This document shows positions 1-6,600 of a DNA stretch of 15,764 nt, piece after piece. How positions within the stretch are numbered: the stretch's first letter is position 1; every line of letters begins with the position of its first letter. This DNA comes from Mageeibacillus sp. UBA5770 (GTDB taxonomy: Bacteria; Bacillota_A; Clostridia; Saccharofermentanales; Saccharofermentanaceae), in NCBI GenBank assembly GCA_002418705.1, contig DIEQ01000069.1, forward strand, positions 1 through 15,764, in the 5' to 3' direction. Position numbers and translations under genes: made by a program. The notes under the pieces are model-generated. The model was not told the origin of the DNA. It saw nothing but the letters and a program-made list of their open reading frames with translations, and did not search any database.

Positions 1-785
1 ATGACTTCGCACGGGCTGCCGTTGAGAAGGGCTGCCTTGGCCCTGGCCTCGTCCACGTCTGCAATGTCGTACTTTCTCGGACATTCGAGCAGAAGCTTAA
101 TGCCGTCGATTTGAGTCTCCGACTGTACCTGATAATAGTCCTCCGCGGTAAATGCGCGGATCTCCATCTCCCGATCGTAGATAACCTTTGTAATCGGGAC
201 AAGAACACGGCCGGCCCATACTGTCTGCCCGCATTTGAGGGTCAGAAAGCGCGTATAGTTAATGCCCATCGCCCAATCCAGTTCCGCCCGTCCGCGTCCC
301 GCATCTGAATATGGCTTGTATTTGGCATTATCCGGAAGGGCAGCCAGTGCTTTCCTGATCGTTTCTTCCGTCTGCTCGGGAAGCCAAAGCCGCCTGACCG
401 GTTTTTCGGCACCCGTCGCCTCAATGATAAGGTCAACCAGATAGGATCCTTCATTGTCGGCATCGCCTGCGTTAACCATGAGGTCCGTATCCTCACGGAC
501 TGACAGGGCCTTGATCTTCAGGAACTGCTCTTTGATGCCTTTTTCTTCCTTAAGTTTGTACCAGTACCGCTGCGGGATAAAAGGCAGGTTGTCCAGCTTC
601 CAGCGACGGTCCCCGGACTTTGTATAGTCCTCGATATCGTAAAATGTGAATAGATGGCCAAATGCATACGTCACGCAATAGGCATCGTTCTCATACCAGC
701 CATTGTTGTTTTTGAACGTTCCGCCGATTGCGTTGACTATATTTCGGGCCAGACTCGGCTTCTCGGCAATGATTACTGTTTTCAT
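1..785 (-). CDS. topB: DNA topoisomerase III, type IA (partial, N-terminal 261 residues)
   Basis: The gene reads leftward from ATG 785 and runs off the left edge, so only 261 codons are visible against a usual 600-700. It starts MKTVIIAEKPSLARNI, the TOPRIM opening of type IA topoisomerases, with the catalytic Glu at position 8. The acidic triad D108-x-D110-x-E112 is present in GDADNEG, but the usual Arg of D-x-D-R-E-G is Asn111. RGRAELDWAMGINYTR (164-179) matches the conserved RARADWL-G-N-TR segment, and AGRVLVP (191-197) replaces the usual VGRVQTP. The catalytic Tyr domain lies outside the window. Topo III relaxes and decatenates single-stranded or hemicatenated DNA. The family is certain; the divergent motifs suggest an unusual subfamily, or a protein from a mobile element. 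A weak SD (GGAG) lies just upstream. The next gene on the left is not visible. Confidence 0.9.
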   Translation of the reverse strand, partial: MKTVIIAEKPSLARNIVNAIGGTFKNNNGWYENDAYCVTYAFGHLFTFYDIEDYTKSGDRRWKLDNLPFIPQRYWYKLKEEKGIKEQFLKIKALSVREDTDLMVNAGDADNEGSYLVDLIIEATGAEKPVRRLWLPEQTEETIRKALAALPDNAKYKPYSDAGRGRAELDWAMGINYTRFLTLKCGQTVWAGRVLVPITKVIYDREMEIRAFTAEDYYQVQSETQIDGIKLLLECPRKYDIADVDEARAKAALLNGSPCEV

Positions 786-860
786 TGTTCTCCAATTATT
801 CAAAAATATTTTGCGATTAATGAAATAGGCGCCAATAGACGCAGCAGGTAACGGCATATG

Positions 861-890
861 ATTGTATATATACAGCAGTTCCTGCGTCAA
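861..890 (-). promoter_or_regulatory. putative sigma-70-type promoter for topB
   Basis: On the minus strand TTGACG (890-885) is followed after 18 bp by TACAAT (866-861), 5/6 matches to each consensus box, about 75 bp before the topB ATG. The spacer contains the perfect 12-bp palindrome TGTATATATACA (863-874). Judged by eye only. Confidence 0.45.
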
Positions 891-938
891 GTGCAATATA
901 AGCAAGTCTGGAAAAGCCTAATGAGCCTCGATATCCTC

Positions 939-1355
939 TCAATGCACCTCGACTTCGATCTCATGATCCAGTTCATAGTAGATACATTCGACATCTATGT
1001 TTTCTGTAATTTTGACCATAGTCTTTTCTGATAGAGATATGACCTGATGCCAGACGCCTTCGTTCAGGCAAACAGGCTGGTCAAGCAGGAATACTTCGTA
1101 ATCCGCGGGCGTCTGGTTGTCAGCAGCTATCAGAAGGGACACGCCGCTCATCGGCTCAAAGCTTTCCTTTGATTCAGGATGGTACTCCAGAGTATGCGTT
1201 GATTTTCGGTCAAATTCCAGGAGGGCGATCCGCCAGCCGTCACTTTTGCCGGTAACACGTATTTCCCAGCCATCGAACATTTTTTCCGTGAAGCAGAGCA
1301 GTGTGCCGTACCGGCCAAATGAGGCCTGTGTCAGATTTTGAATTTTATGACTCAT
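939..1355 (-). CDS. ureidoglycolate lyase-like cupin protein
   Basis: A 138-residue protein starting at ATG 1355, preceded by a strong SD (AGGAGGA). It resembles the ureidoglycolate lyase (AllA) fold: an early F-x-x-Y-G segment (SFGRYG), a central run of 'HPESKESFEPMSG' followed by LLIAAD, and a later GVWHQVISLSE in place of the family's G-x-WHH-PL. AllA splits ureidoglycolate into glyoxylate and urea in purine (allantoin) breakdown and is usually about 160 residues, so this copy is slightly short. No allantoinase, allantoate or urease gene is nearby, so the substrate may differ. It is separated from topB by 153 bp and transcribed in the same direction; an independent promoter is likely. The fold call is fairly firm; the exact activity is uncertain. 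Confidence 0.65.
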   Translation of the reverse strand: MSHKIQNLTQASFGRYGTLLCFTEKMFDGWEIRVTGKSDGWRIALLEFDRKSTHTLEYHPESKESFEPMSGVSLLIAADNQTPADYEVFLLDQPVCLNEGVWHQVISLSEKTMVKITENIDVECIYYELDHEIEVEVH

Positions 1356-1565
1356 GGGGAGTCCTCCTGTATTATTGCTGAGATTTGCAGCCGGTTGGCC
1401 TAAGCAGTGCTTGGCAATATTATATATCCAATTTCCGTTAAGGGAAAAGAACTTTTATGACTGTCTCTCACCTATTAACTGAAAGCGGGACCATTACCGC
1501 TGCATTTGTATTCTACCCTGTTAATTTCTGTAGTATCATAAAACTAAAAAGAGTGGGTGACAAAA
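1356..1565. promoter_or_regulatory. divergent intergenic region between the cupin and the metal sensor gene
   Basis: This region must hold promoters for both flanking genes. The clearest structure is an imperfect dyad at 1398-1415 (GCC-T-AAGCA / TGCTTGGC, one bulged T). The 8-mer GCTTAGGC of this dyad (minus strand) occurs again on the plus strand in front of cbiM near 2000-2007. For the downstream gene a weak TTGTAT (1505-1510) with TGTAGT 17 bp further is possible. No C/G tract like those near cbiM is present here. Confidence 0.3.
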
Positions 1566-1937
1566 ATGCCTGAAAGTAAGTTCTTACATGATCATGGAGA
1601 CGGTAACTATCATACCCACGAGGATGAGTCTGCAGAAAACCATGAAATCTGCAGCGACCGGCATGTACACGAGCATTCACATAAGCAGACAAAGACAGTA
1701 ATAAATCGATTATCCAGAGCAGGAGGACACCTCGAGGCTGTTAAACGAATGGTTGAAGACGGCCGTGACTGTTCTGAGGTACTTATTCAGATAGCAGCTG
1801 TGCGCGCAGCGCTTAACAGCACAGCAAAGATCATTCTCAGGGATCATATTGAGCATTGTATTGTCGGTGCGGTTGAATCGGGAGATAAGAAGACTCTTGA
1901 GGAACTGAACCATGCAATTGACATGCTTATGAAGTGA
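1566..1937 (+). CDS. CsoR/RcnR/FrmR-family metal-sensing repressor with His-rich N-terminus
   Basis: A 123-residue protein from ATG 1566, chosen because GGGTGA (1555-1560) lies 5 nt upstream; an in-frame GTG at 1557 is the alternative. Residues 1-40 carry nine histidines (H8, H10, H16, H18, H26, H33, H35, H37, H39), a likely metal-binding extension. Residues 45-98 are the all-alpha DUF156 core: INRLSRAGGH, RMVEDGRDCSEVL, AAVRAAL, LRDHIEHC. The metal-ligand pattern is C69, H94, C98 (Cys-His-Cys), as in CsoR (copper) and InrS (nickel); RcnR has His at the last position. Family members are cytoplasmic tetramers that release DNA on metal binding. Because the next genes are a Ni/Co importer, a nickel or cobalt sensor is the best inference; the metal itself cannot be read from the sequence. 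Confidence 0.88.
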   Translation: MPESKFLHDHGDGNYHTHEDESAENHEICSDRHVHEHSHKQTKTVINRLSRAGGHLEAVKRMVEDGRDCSEVLIQIAAVRAALNSTAKIILRDHIEHCIVGAVESGDKKTLEELNHAIDMLMK

Positions 1938-1950
1938 TCTGTGTGGCTTT

Positions 1951-1965
1951 TATCCCCCCCGGTGG
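1951..1965. promoter_or_regulatory. C7 tract, candidate CsoR/RcnR-type operator upstream of the cbiM -35 box
   Basis: Seven C (1954-1960) are flanked by TTTAT on the left and GGTGG on the right; on the minus strand this is G7 followed by ATAAA. Known DUF156 operators have a run of 4-6 G flanked by A/T-rich ends. It lies 7 bp upstream of the proposed cbiM -35 box. Assignment as an operator is inference. Confidence 0.4.
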
Positions 1966-1966
1966 C

Positions 1967-1995
1967 TTGTGCAAAATGGGCTGCTCTCCTATTAT
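1967..1995 (+). promoter_or_regulatory. putative cbiM promoter
   Basis: TTGTGC (1967-1972), a 17-bp spacer and TATTAT (1990-1995) give a good -10 with a weak -35, about 60 bp before the cbiM start. Transcription would begin near 2002. The sequence around it has nested dyads (GGCTGC 1979-1984 with GCAGCC 2006-2011; CGGTG 1960-1964 with CACCG 2026-2030) and a direct repeat TTAGGCA at 2002 and 2021. Confidence 0.45.
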
Positions 1996-2036
1996 ATTGG
2001 CTTAGGCAGCCTATACCAGATTAGGCACCGTCTATA

Positions 2037-2049
2037 TATAGGGGGGTAA
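2037..2049 (+). promoter_or_regulatory. G6 tract: cbiM ribosome binding site and candidate metal-sensor operator
   Basis: TATA-GGGGGG-TAA has G6 at 2041-2046, 8 nt before the GTG start of cbiM, so it is the only plausible SD. Its form also fits the A/T-G(4-6)-A/T type operator of the CsoR/RcnR family. An out-of-frame ATG at 2050 sits between it and the real start. Confidence 0.45.
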
Positions 2050-2054
2050 ATGAA

Positions 2055-3056
2055 GTGCATATTCCGGATAATTATCTAAGTCCTTCAACCTGTGCAGTCC
2101 TGGCGGCTGCCATGATTCCCGTATGGACCATTTCAGTTAAAAAGGTAAAAGAAGAGCTGACAAAGGTGAAGGTGCCAATGCTGGGTATCTGCGCGGCTTT
2201 CTCGTTCCTTATGATGATGTTCAATGTACCTTTACCGGGAGGAACAACAGGCCACGCTGTCGGCGGGACACTGATAGCTATATTGATTGGTCCTTTTGCA
2301 GCCTGCATTTCTGTTACGGCAGCGCTCCTGCTTCAGGCACTGCTGTTTGGTGACGGAGGAATACTGGCTTTTGGAGCAAACTGCTTTAATATGGCATTTG
2401 TGCTGCCGTTTCTCGGATATTTTATTTACAAATTTATCAAAGACAGGGTGCATTCCGAAAAGGGCGAGTATATCGGGATGGCAATAGGATCTTACGCAGC
2501 ATTGAATATTGCAGCGCTGTTAACTGCCATCGAATTCGGGATCCAGCCATTACTATTTACGAATTCTGCAGGGCAGCCTCTGTTCTGCCCATATCCCCTG
2601 TCGGTTTCTATTCCGGCCATGACAATACCGCATCTTCTCGTTGCCGGTGTTGTTGAGGCGATCTTTACGGTCGGTATATTCTCCTTCATTAAAAAGGTCT
2701 CGCCGGGAGCGATTTATGAAGGTGCCAGACAAAAAATCAAAGCAATATACGGCTTGATTGCTGCCCTGATCTGTTTAACTCCTCTGGGACTATTGGCAAC
2801 AGGAACAGCATGGGGAGAATGGGGCCCCGATGAAATTAAGGATGTCGTCTCCGGCGGCAGCGCTCTTGGCTTTACCCCGCAGGGAATGACAAATGGATTC
2901 CGTTTTGAGTCAGTGATGTCTGACTATGAGATCACCGGACTGCCTGAATCTGCCGGATATATCTTGTCCGCTGTCGCGGGTGCCGCAATTATCGTTATTT
3001 TGTTTAAGATCATCATTAATCTGATTAAAGAAAAAGCTGGGAGTAATATTGGATAA
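2055..3056 (+). CDS. cbiM: ECF transporter S component CbiM (Ni/Co), with fused C-terminal N-like part
   Basis: The 333-residue membrane protein is the substrate-binding subunit of a nickel/cobalt ECF importer. The GTG start at 2055 is fixed by the family hallmark MHIPD-x-x-LSP: the free amino terminus and His2 bind the metal, together with His67 in GGTTGHAVGG, exactly at the position known for NikM/CbiM. Several hydrophobic helices follow (about 45-60, 74-95, 100-130, 145-170, 195-215, 230-250). Residues about 255-333 form an extracytoplasmic segment followed by a final helix (310-328), resembling the separate CbiN/NikN subunit; no separate cbiN is present. Its 3' end overlaps cbiQ by 8 nt. 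Metal choice between Ni and Co is not readable from sequence. Confidence 0.93.
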   Translation: MHIPDNYLSPSTCAVLAAAMIPVWTISVKKVKEELTKVKVPMLGICAAFSFLMMMFNVPLPGGTTGHAVGGTLIAILIGPFAACISVTAALLLQALLFGDGGILAFGANCFNMAFVLPFLGYFIYKFIKDRVHSEKGEYIGMAIGSYAALNIAALLTAIEFGIQPLLFTNSAGQPLFCPYPLSVSIPAMTIPHLLVAGVVEAIFTVGIFSFIKKVSPGAIYEGARQKIKAIYGLIAALICLTPLGLLATGTAWGEWGPDEIKDVVSGGSALGFTPQGMTNGFRFESVMSDYEITGLPESAGYILSAVAGAAIIVILFKIIINLIKEKAGSNIG

Positions 3057-3873
3057 TCTTCATGCAGAAACTAATGTCATACCAGACTGGATGATAAAAG
3101 AAGAGAACTATATTCCTCAAAATGACAGGGATACTTTTGTTGACAAAAGTATCCTGTCTTTATTGAGCGTTCTTTCTCGCATCAGGACCCAAAGCAGGAG
3201 TAAACTGACAAACTATCAAATTAATGCTGTTTTCAAAGTTGCATGTACTTTTCTGCTTCTGGTCATGCTTTCCGCTTCGAAAAGCCCGGCATTTGTAATT
3301 ATCATTGTGGTGTATTTGCTTGCTGCCTTAAGTCTGATGGACGCAAAGGCGATTGTGCAGGTTCTTAAAGTGAGCTTATTGATGGCTCTTTTCACATTTG
3401 TCATTCTATTACCTGCCGCGTATTGGGGAAATTCATACAGCAGCATCACGATAACATCGAAAGTATTTGCATCCGTTACAGCGGTCAATATACTTTCCCA
3501 CTCGACAAAATGGAGTTCAGTGACCAGTGCACTAAAAAGATTTTTTGTTCCGGATATTTTTATTCTTGTTTTAGATATCACGATTAAATATATTGTGATG
3601 CTTGGAGATTTTGCGCTGAGTATGTTATATGCACTTAAGCTTAGATCCGTAGGCAGGAACAGGAGCAAATATACCTCGCTGTCAGGAATTGCCGGAACCA
3701 TGTTTATTTCATCTAAGAAAATGGCCGAGGATATGTATGCTGCGATGGAATGCAGGGGCTTCACGGGAGAATATCATGTGCATAACCATCTGAAATGCAC
3801 GATTGCAGATGTTATATACATTATGGCCAATATCACTATATTTATCGCTTTCTTATATTTTCGAGGAGCATAA
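3049..3873 (+). CDS. cbiQ: ECF transporter T component CbiQ
   Basis: A 274-residue transmembrane coupling protein that links CbiM to the ATPase. The TTG start at 3049 overlaps the cbiM end by 8 nt and has GGGAG (3039-3043) upstream. Hydrophobic helices lie around 60-97, 105-125, 168-195 and 252-271. The cytoplasmic coupling region shows the family signs: KLRSVGRN (197-204) and MYAAMECRGFTGE (229-241), matching the M-x-x-A-M-x-x-RGF-x-G motif whose Arg helix docks into the ATPase groove. The unusually long hydrophilic N-terminus (about 55 residues) might mean translation starts further in. Stop is 1 nt before the cbiO ATG, so all three genes are coupled. Confidence 0.92.
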   Translation: MDNLHAETNVIPDWMIKEENYIPQNDRDTFVDKSILSLLSVLSRIRTQSRSKLTNYQINAVFKVACTFLLLVMLSASKSPAFVIIIVVYLLAALSLMDAKAIVQVLKVSLLMALFTFVILLPAAYWGNSYSSITITSKVFASVTAVNILSHSTKWSSVTSALKRFFVPDIFILVLDITIKYIVMLGDFALSMLYALKLRSVGRNRSKYTSLSGIAGTMFISSKKMAEDMYAAMECRGFTGEYHVHNHLKCTIADVIYIMANITIFIAFLYFRGA

Positions 3874-3874
3874 G

Positions 3875-4621
3875 ATGATAGAAATAAAAAATGTCAGTTA
3901 CGCATACGCCGGTATCACAGCTTTACAAAACATTAATCTTCATATCAAAAGAGGTGAAGCTGTATCCTTTATGGGACCGAACGGAAGCGGTAAATCCACA
4001 CTTCTTAAATTGATCAATGGGATTATTTCGCCCGATCAGGGAAGTTATATACTTAATAACGAGGAAATTACTCATAAGAAACTTGCCGATCCCAAATTTG
4101 CAAAACGTCTTCACCAGAAGATCGGCTTTGTGTTTCAGAACTCGGATACCCAGTTATTCTGCACGGATGTGTATGAAGAAATCGCATTTGGGCCAAGACA
4201 AATGGGACTTAGTGAACCGGAAGTCGAGACACGAGTGAATGACTGTCTCAACCTCTTGGGTATTGCGGATTGTAAAGACAGATCACCCTACCATTTGAGC
4301 GGGGGGGAGAAACGGAAGGTCGCAATTGCATGTGTCCTTTCACTTAATCCGGAAGTACTGGTTCTTGACGAGCCGATGAACGGACTTGATCCGAGATCAC
4401 AGAGGTGGCTGGTGGATTTTCTAATCAGCATGAATAAATCCGGAAAAACGATCATTACGTCGACGCATAATCTTGATCTTGTCCAGGAGATTTCCGGAAG
4501 ATCCGTCCTGTTTGATGAAAACCATACGATTGCCGCTGATACAACTACTGAGGAATTGCTGGAGGATATTGACTTGCTGAAACGGGTCAATCTCGTCGAT
4601 CAATACTATCGGATGCCCTAA
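3875..4621 (+). CDS. cbiO: ECF transporter ATP-binding protein CbiO
   Basis: A 248-residue ABC ATPase that powers CbiMQ. The start at ATG 3875 follows GAGGAG (3863-3868) and begins MIEIKNVSYAY, typical for the family; the frame is open further upstream but that part overlaps cbiQ. Walker A GPNGSGKST is at 34-42, Q-loop Gln88, signature LSGGE at 141-145, Walker B VLVLDE at 161-166, D-loop after it, and switch His198 (STHN). The 'QLF' after the Q-loop (93-95) is usual in ECF ATPases. A single ATPase gene implies a CbiO homodimer. No clear terminator follows; the 121-bp gap to the next gene contains only short palindromes such as GAGGCCTC (4712-4719). Confidence 0.95.
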   Translation: MIEIKNVSYAYAGITALQNINLHIKRGEAVSFMGPNGSGKSTLLKLINGIISPDQGSYILNNEEITHKKLADPKFAKRLHQKIGFVFQNSDTQLFCTDVYEEIAFGPRQMGLSEPEVETRVNDCLNLLGIADCKDRSPYHLSGGEKRKVAIACVLSLNPEVLVLDEPMNGLDPRSQRWLVDFLISMNKSGKTIITSTHNLDLVQEISGRSVLFDENHTIAADTTTEELLEDIDLLKRVNLVDQYYRMP

Positions 4622-4742
4622 CCTCTGGTATACTGATGGTACATTCCCAGCCGCCGCTGAACTAATTTGGGCCCGGCAATATCTGAGATTACGATAATGC
4701 GGCAAAGGCTTGAGGCCTCCGTCTGGTGAGAGAGGGAGTATT

Positions 4743-4922
4743 ATGAATCCTGAGAAAATAATCTGCAAATGCAAGAAAACGACGAAGGGCGATATCCTGA
4801 AAGCCATGAAAAAGGGAGCAACGTCATATAAAGATATACGGGACAAGACGGGTGCCGGATCGAAATGCGGCAAATGTGAAGATGATATTAAGAAATTTAT
4901 GAAGAAGCATAAAGACGACTAG
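4743..4922 (+). CDS. small Bfd-like [2Fe-2S]-binding protein
   Basis: A 59-residue protein from ATG 4743, with AGGGAG (4733-4738) as SD; an in-frame ATG at 4710 lacks one. It is a stand-alone BFD-like domain: the ligands C8-x-C10 and C42-x2-C45 frame two helices (TTKGDILKAMKKGATSYKDI and DIKKFMKK). In Bfd this domain binds one [2Fe-2S] cluster and moves electrons or iron; similar domains sit in nitrite reductase, NifU and CopZ-type proteins. The tail is strongly basic. It lies between the metal importer and a HIT protein, with 20 nt to the latter, so co-transcription is likely. Its partner is unknown; a role in iron-sulfur or metal handling is inference. Confidence 0.85.
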   Translation: MNPEKIICKCKKTTKGDILKAMKKGATSYKDIRDKTGAGSKCGKCEDDIKKFMKKHKDD

Positions 4923-4942
4923 TCACAAAAGGAGGATCTGGT

Positions 4943-5365
4943 ATGAAAAATGAGAATTGTGCATACTGCATGCAGGGAGAACTTGTAGCCCCGTTCGGGT
5001 ACCCATGCTGTGAACTTGAACACAGTCTGGTTTTTGTTTTTAAGGAGCAAAGCCATAAAGGACGCTGCATCGTTGCATCGAAGCAGCACGTAAGCGAACT
5101 CGTTGATATGACCGATGAGGAGCGCAACGGGTATTTTGCTGATATGGCCAAGGTATCCAGGGCGATTCACAAAGCCTTCCATCCGGACAAAGTCAATTAT
5201 GGGGCTTATGGCGATACCGGAAAACACATGCACTTCCATCTTGTACCGAAGTACAAGGATGAGGTTGAGTGGGCATCGATCTTTGAGATGAACAGCGGCA
5301 AGGTCAAGCTGACCGATGGCGAGTACGAGGCTTTGGCTGAGCAGATCCGCGCTAACCTGGAGTAA
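4943..5365 (+). CDS. HIT-family nucleotide-binding protein (histidine triad)
   Basis: A 140-residue protein starting at ATG 4943 behind a strong SD (AAGGAGGA). The histidine triad HMHFHLVP (95-102) carries H95, H97 and H99, with the middle His as the expected nucleophile; N85 and the GD before the triad also fit. HIT proteins hydrolyse nucleoside phosphoramidates, dinucleoside polyphosphates or similar nucleotide conjugates in the cytoplasm. The N-terminus CAYC (6-9), with C22 and C23 nearby, could bind zinc together with a His, as in some bacterial HIT proteins. Substrate cannot be told from sequence. It is followed by a clear terminator, so it probably ends the Bfd-HIT transcript. Confidence 0.9.
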   Translation: MKNENCAYCMQGELVAPFGYPCCELEHSLVFVFKEQSHKGRCIVASKQHVSELVDMTDEERNGYFADMAKVSRAIHKAFHPDKVNYGAYGDTGKHMHFHLVPKYKDEVEWASIFEMNSGKVKLTDGEYEALAEQIRANLE

Positions 5366-5423
5366 GAATCGAAGAATACATGTCGATTATTTCTTGTATA
5401 TCATGCAGTCTTGCGGTATAACC

Positions 5424-5460
5424 GGACTTCAGTTTTTTAAGGCTGAAGTCCTTTATTTTT
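5424..5460 (+). terminator. Rho-independent terminator after the HIT gene
   Basis: A perfect 9-bp inverted repeat, GGACTTCAG (5424-5432) and CTGAAGTCC (5443-5451), has a 10-nt loop and is followed by TTTATTTTT. It lies 59 nt after the HIT stop codon and separates this transcript from the DNA repair genes. Confidence 0.85.
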
Positions 5461-5504
5461 TAAGGTATAATTTTCTAATAGCCACAATGGTCGGGAGTGA
5501 AATT

Positions 5505-5825
5505 ATGAACAAGTATTATGCTGCCGTATATGAGATTGTTGCCCGCATTCCGGCAGGAAAAGTTGCATCGTACGGGCAGATTGCAGCGATGCTCGGGAAT
5601 CCGCTGGCTGCCAGGCAGGTCGGTTACGCGATGAACGCCGCACCGGAATATATGAACCTGCCCTGCCACCGGGTCGTCAGCAAAGAAGGCCGCATGCTGC
5701 CCGGAGATGTTTTTGGAGATTTTGGAATGCAGCGGAAAACACTGGAACAGGAAGGTGTTGTGTTTCTGGAAAACGGCTGCATCGACATGAAGAAGAGCCT
5801 CTGGCGGCCGGAGGTAAGCATATAA
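5505..5825 (+). CDS. MGMT/alkyltransferase-like small protein with Cys active-site motif
   Basis: A 106-residue protein from ATG 5505. It is only the C-terminal DNA-binding domain of O6-alkylguanine-DNA methyltransferases: SYGQIAAMLG (22-31), recognition helix AARQVGYAMNAAP (35-47), and active site LPCHRVV (52-58). Length and the C-terminal LEQEGVVF, IDMKKSLW match ATL proteins (about 100 residues), which usually have Trp where this has Cys54. With Cys54 it could in principle accept an alkyl group, or it may only bind and flag O6-alkylguanine for excision repair. The start is chosen because homology begins exactly here, although the frame is open upstream; the SD (GGGAG) is 5493-5497. A TATAAT at 5466-5471 may be its -10 box. 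Its stop overlaps the frame of the next gene. Confidence 0.88.
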   Translation: MNKYYAAVYEIVARIPAGKVASYGQIAAMLGNPLAARQVGYAMNAAPEYMNLPCHRVVSKEGRMLPGDVFGDFGMQRKTLEQEGVVFLENGCIDMKKSLWRPEVSI

Positions 5826-5893
5826 GCACTCTTAAGAATCGCTCCTATTTACAGATAAGGGACGGTGCAAACACATCTTTCGGCGGATCTCAG

Positions 5894-6574
5894 ATGTGGT
5901 TCATTACGAAAGGCCACAGGGGCGGCAGCAGGCGCATTAAAGATTACGGCTGCGGTTTAATTGCGTTTGCCGATCTGATTCTATATCTGGCTGTGCACAG
6001 GGATAAAAAACTGCCGGCTCCGCTGAAGCCGTTTTTCGAGATTGGCAGCATGCCGGATAAGGACCGATACATGAAGTATGTGCGTTACCTGGATCGGAAA
6101 TATCTGCCTGTTATTCCTAAATTCGGCCTTTCAGGATATGCGATCGCAATCAGCCTTAATCTTTTCTTTCTTATCAGGCGTCTTCCTTACCGGGCATGGT
6201 GGATGTGGACGCTATCATCCGGCAGAATGCTTGCCCGCATGGAGCAGATGCTCGAAAATGACATCCCGGTCATTTTTTCGATCGGGCCCAACACACCGTT
6301 TGTGTGGGTTAAAAAGGGAATCCCGTTCTACAGCAAGGATCTGTCCGGGGATTTTATCGTACGCGAAACTGTATGCGCCCATTATGTCACGCTGACCGGT
6401 ATTTTTCGGGATCCGAAGACCGAAAGGACGATGCTTCGGATTTCATCCTGGGGAAAAGAACTTTTCGTCGACTACAATGAGTATCGGGCTTATATTAGGA
6501 GGAGAGGCGGCCGCTTTACAAGCAGTATGATCTATATTCATGCAAATCCTGCTTCGTCCGCCATGAGTGTATAA
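5894..6574 (+). CDS. C39-peptidase-like (papain-fold) protein; true start probably upstream
   Basis: From the first ATG (5894) the protein is 226 residues. DYGCG (17-21) with helix LIAFADLILYL, AHYVTLTGI (162-170) and RISSWGKELFVDYNEY (182-197) resemble the Cys, His and third-residue blocks of C39-like cysteine peptidase folds, so C20 and H163 are candidate catalytic residues. There is no signal peptide. Residues 82-96 are hydrophobic. The frame is open upstream and reads coding-like (QIRDGANTSFGGSQMWF), yet has no ATG, GTG or TTG; an ATA at 5822 sits 7 nt after GGAGG (5810-5814) and overlaps the stop of the preceding gene. The real N-terminus is therefore probably about 24 residues longer. 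It lies between two alkylation-repair genes. Function is unknown; the fold call is from motif pattern only. Confidence 0.6.
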   Translation: MWFITKGHRGGSRRIKDYGCGLIAFADLILYLAVHRDKKLPAPLKPFFEIGSMPDKDRYMKYVRYLDRKYLPVIPKFGLSGYAIAISLNLFFLIRRLPYRAWWMWTLSSGRMLARMEQMLENDIPVIFSIGPNTPFVWVKKGIPFYSKDLSGDFIVRETVCAHYVTLTGIFRDPKTERTMLRISSWGKELFVDYNEYRAYIRRRGGRFTSSMIYIHANPASSAMSV

Positions 6575-6600
6575 TGTAAAGGCGAACAGGGGGAATGCAG

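Noticed and set aside
1938..2054. Cobalamin or NiCo riboswitch before cbiM
   Set aside because: The gap is too short for a cobalamin riboswitch and the repeated G-rich elements expected of a NiCo switch are not evident.
3216..3764. 182-codon open frame on the minus strand
   Set aside because: It lies wholly within cbiQ, which has clear family motifs and overlaps its neighbours as an operon gene should.
3803..3874. Longer CbiO start
   Set aside because: The extension overlaps cbiQ, while ATG 3875 has GAGGAG and the usual CbiO N-terminus.
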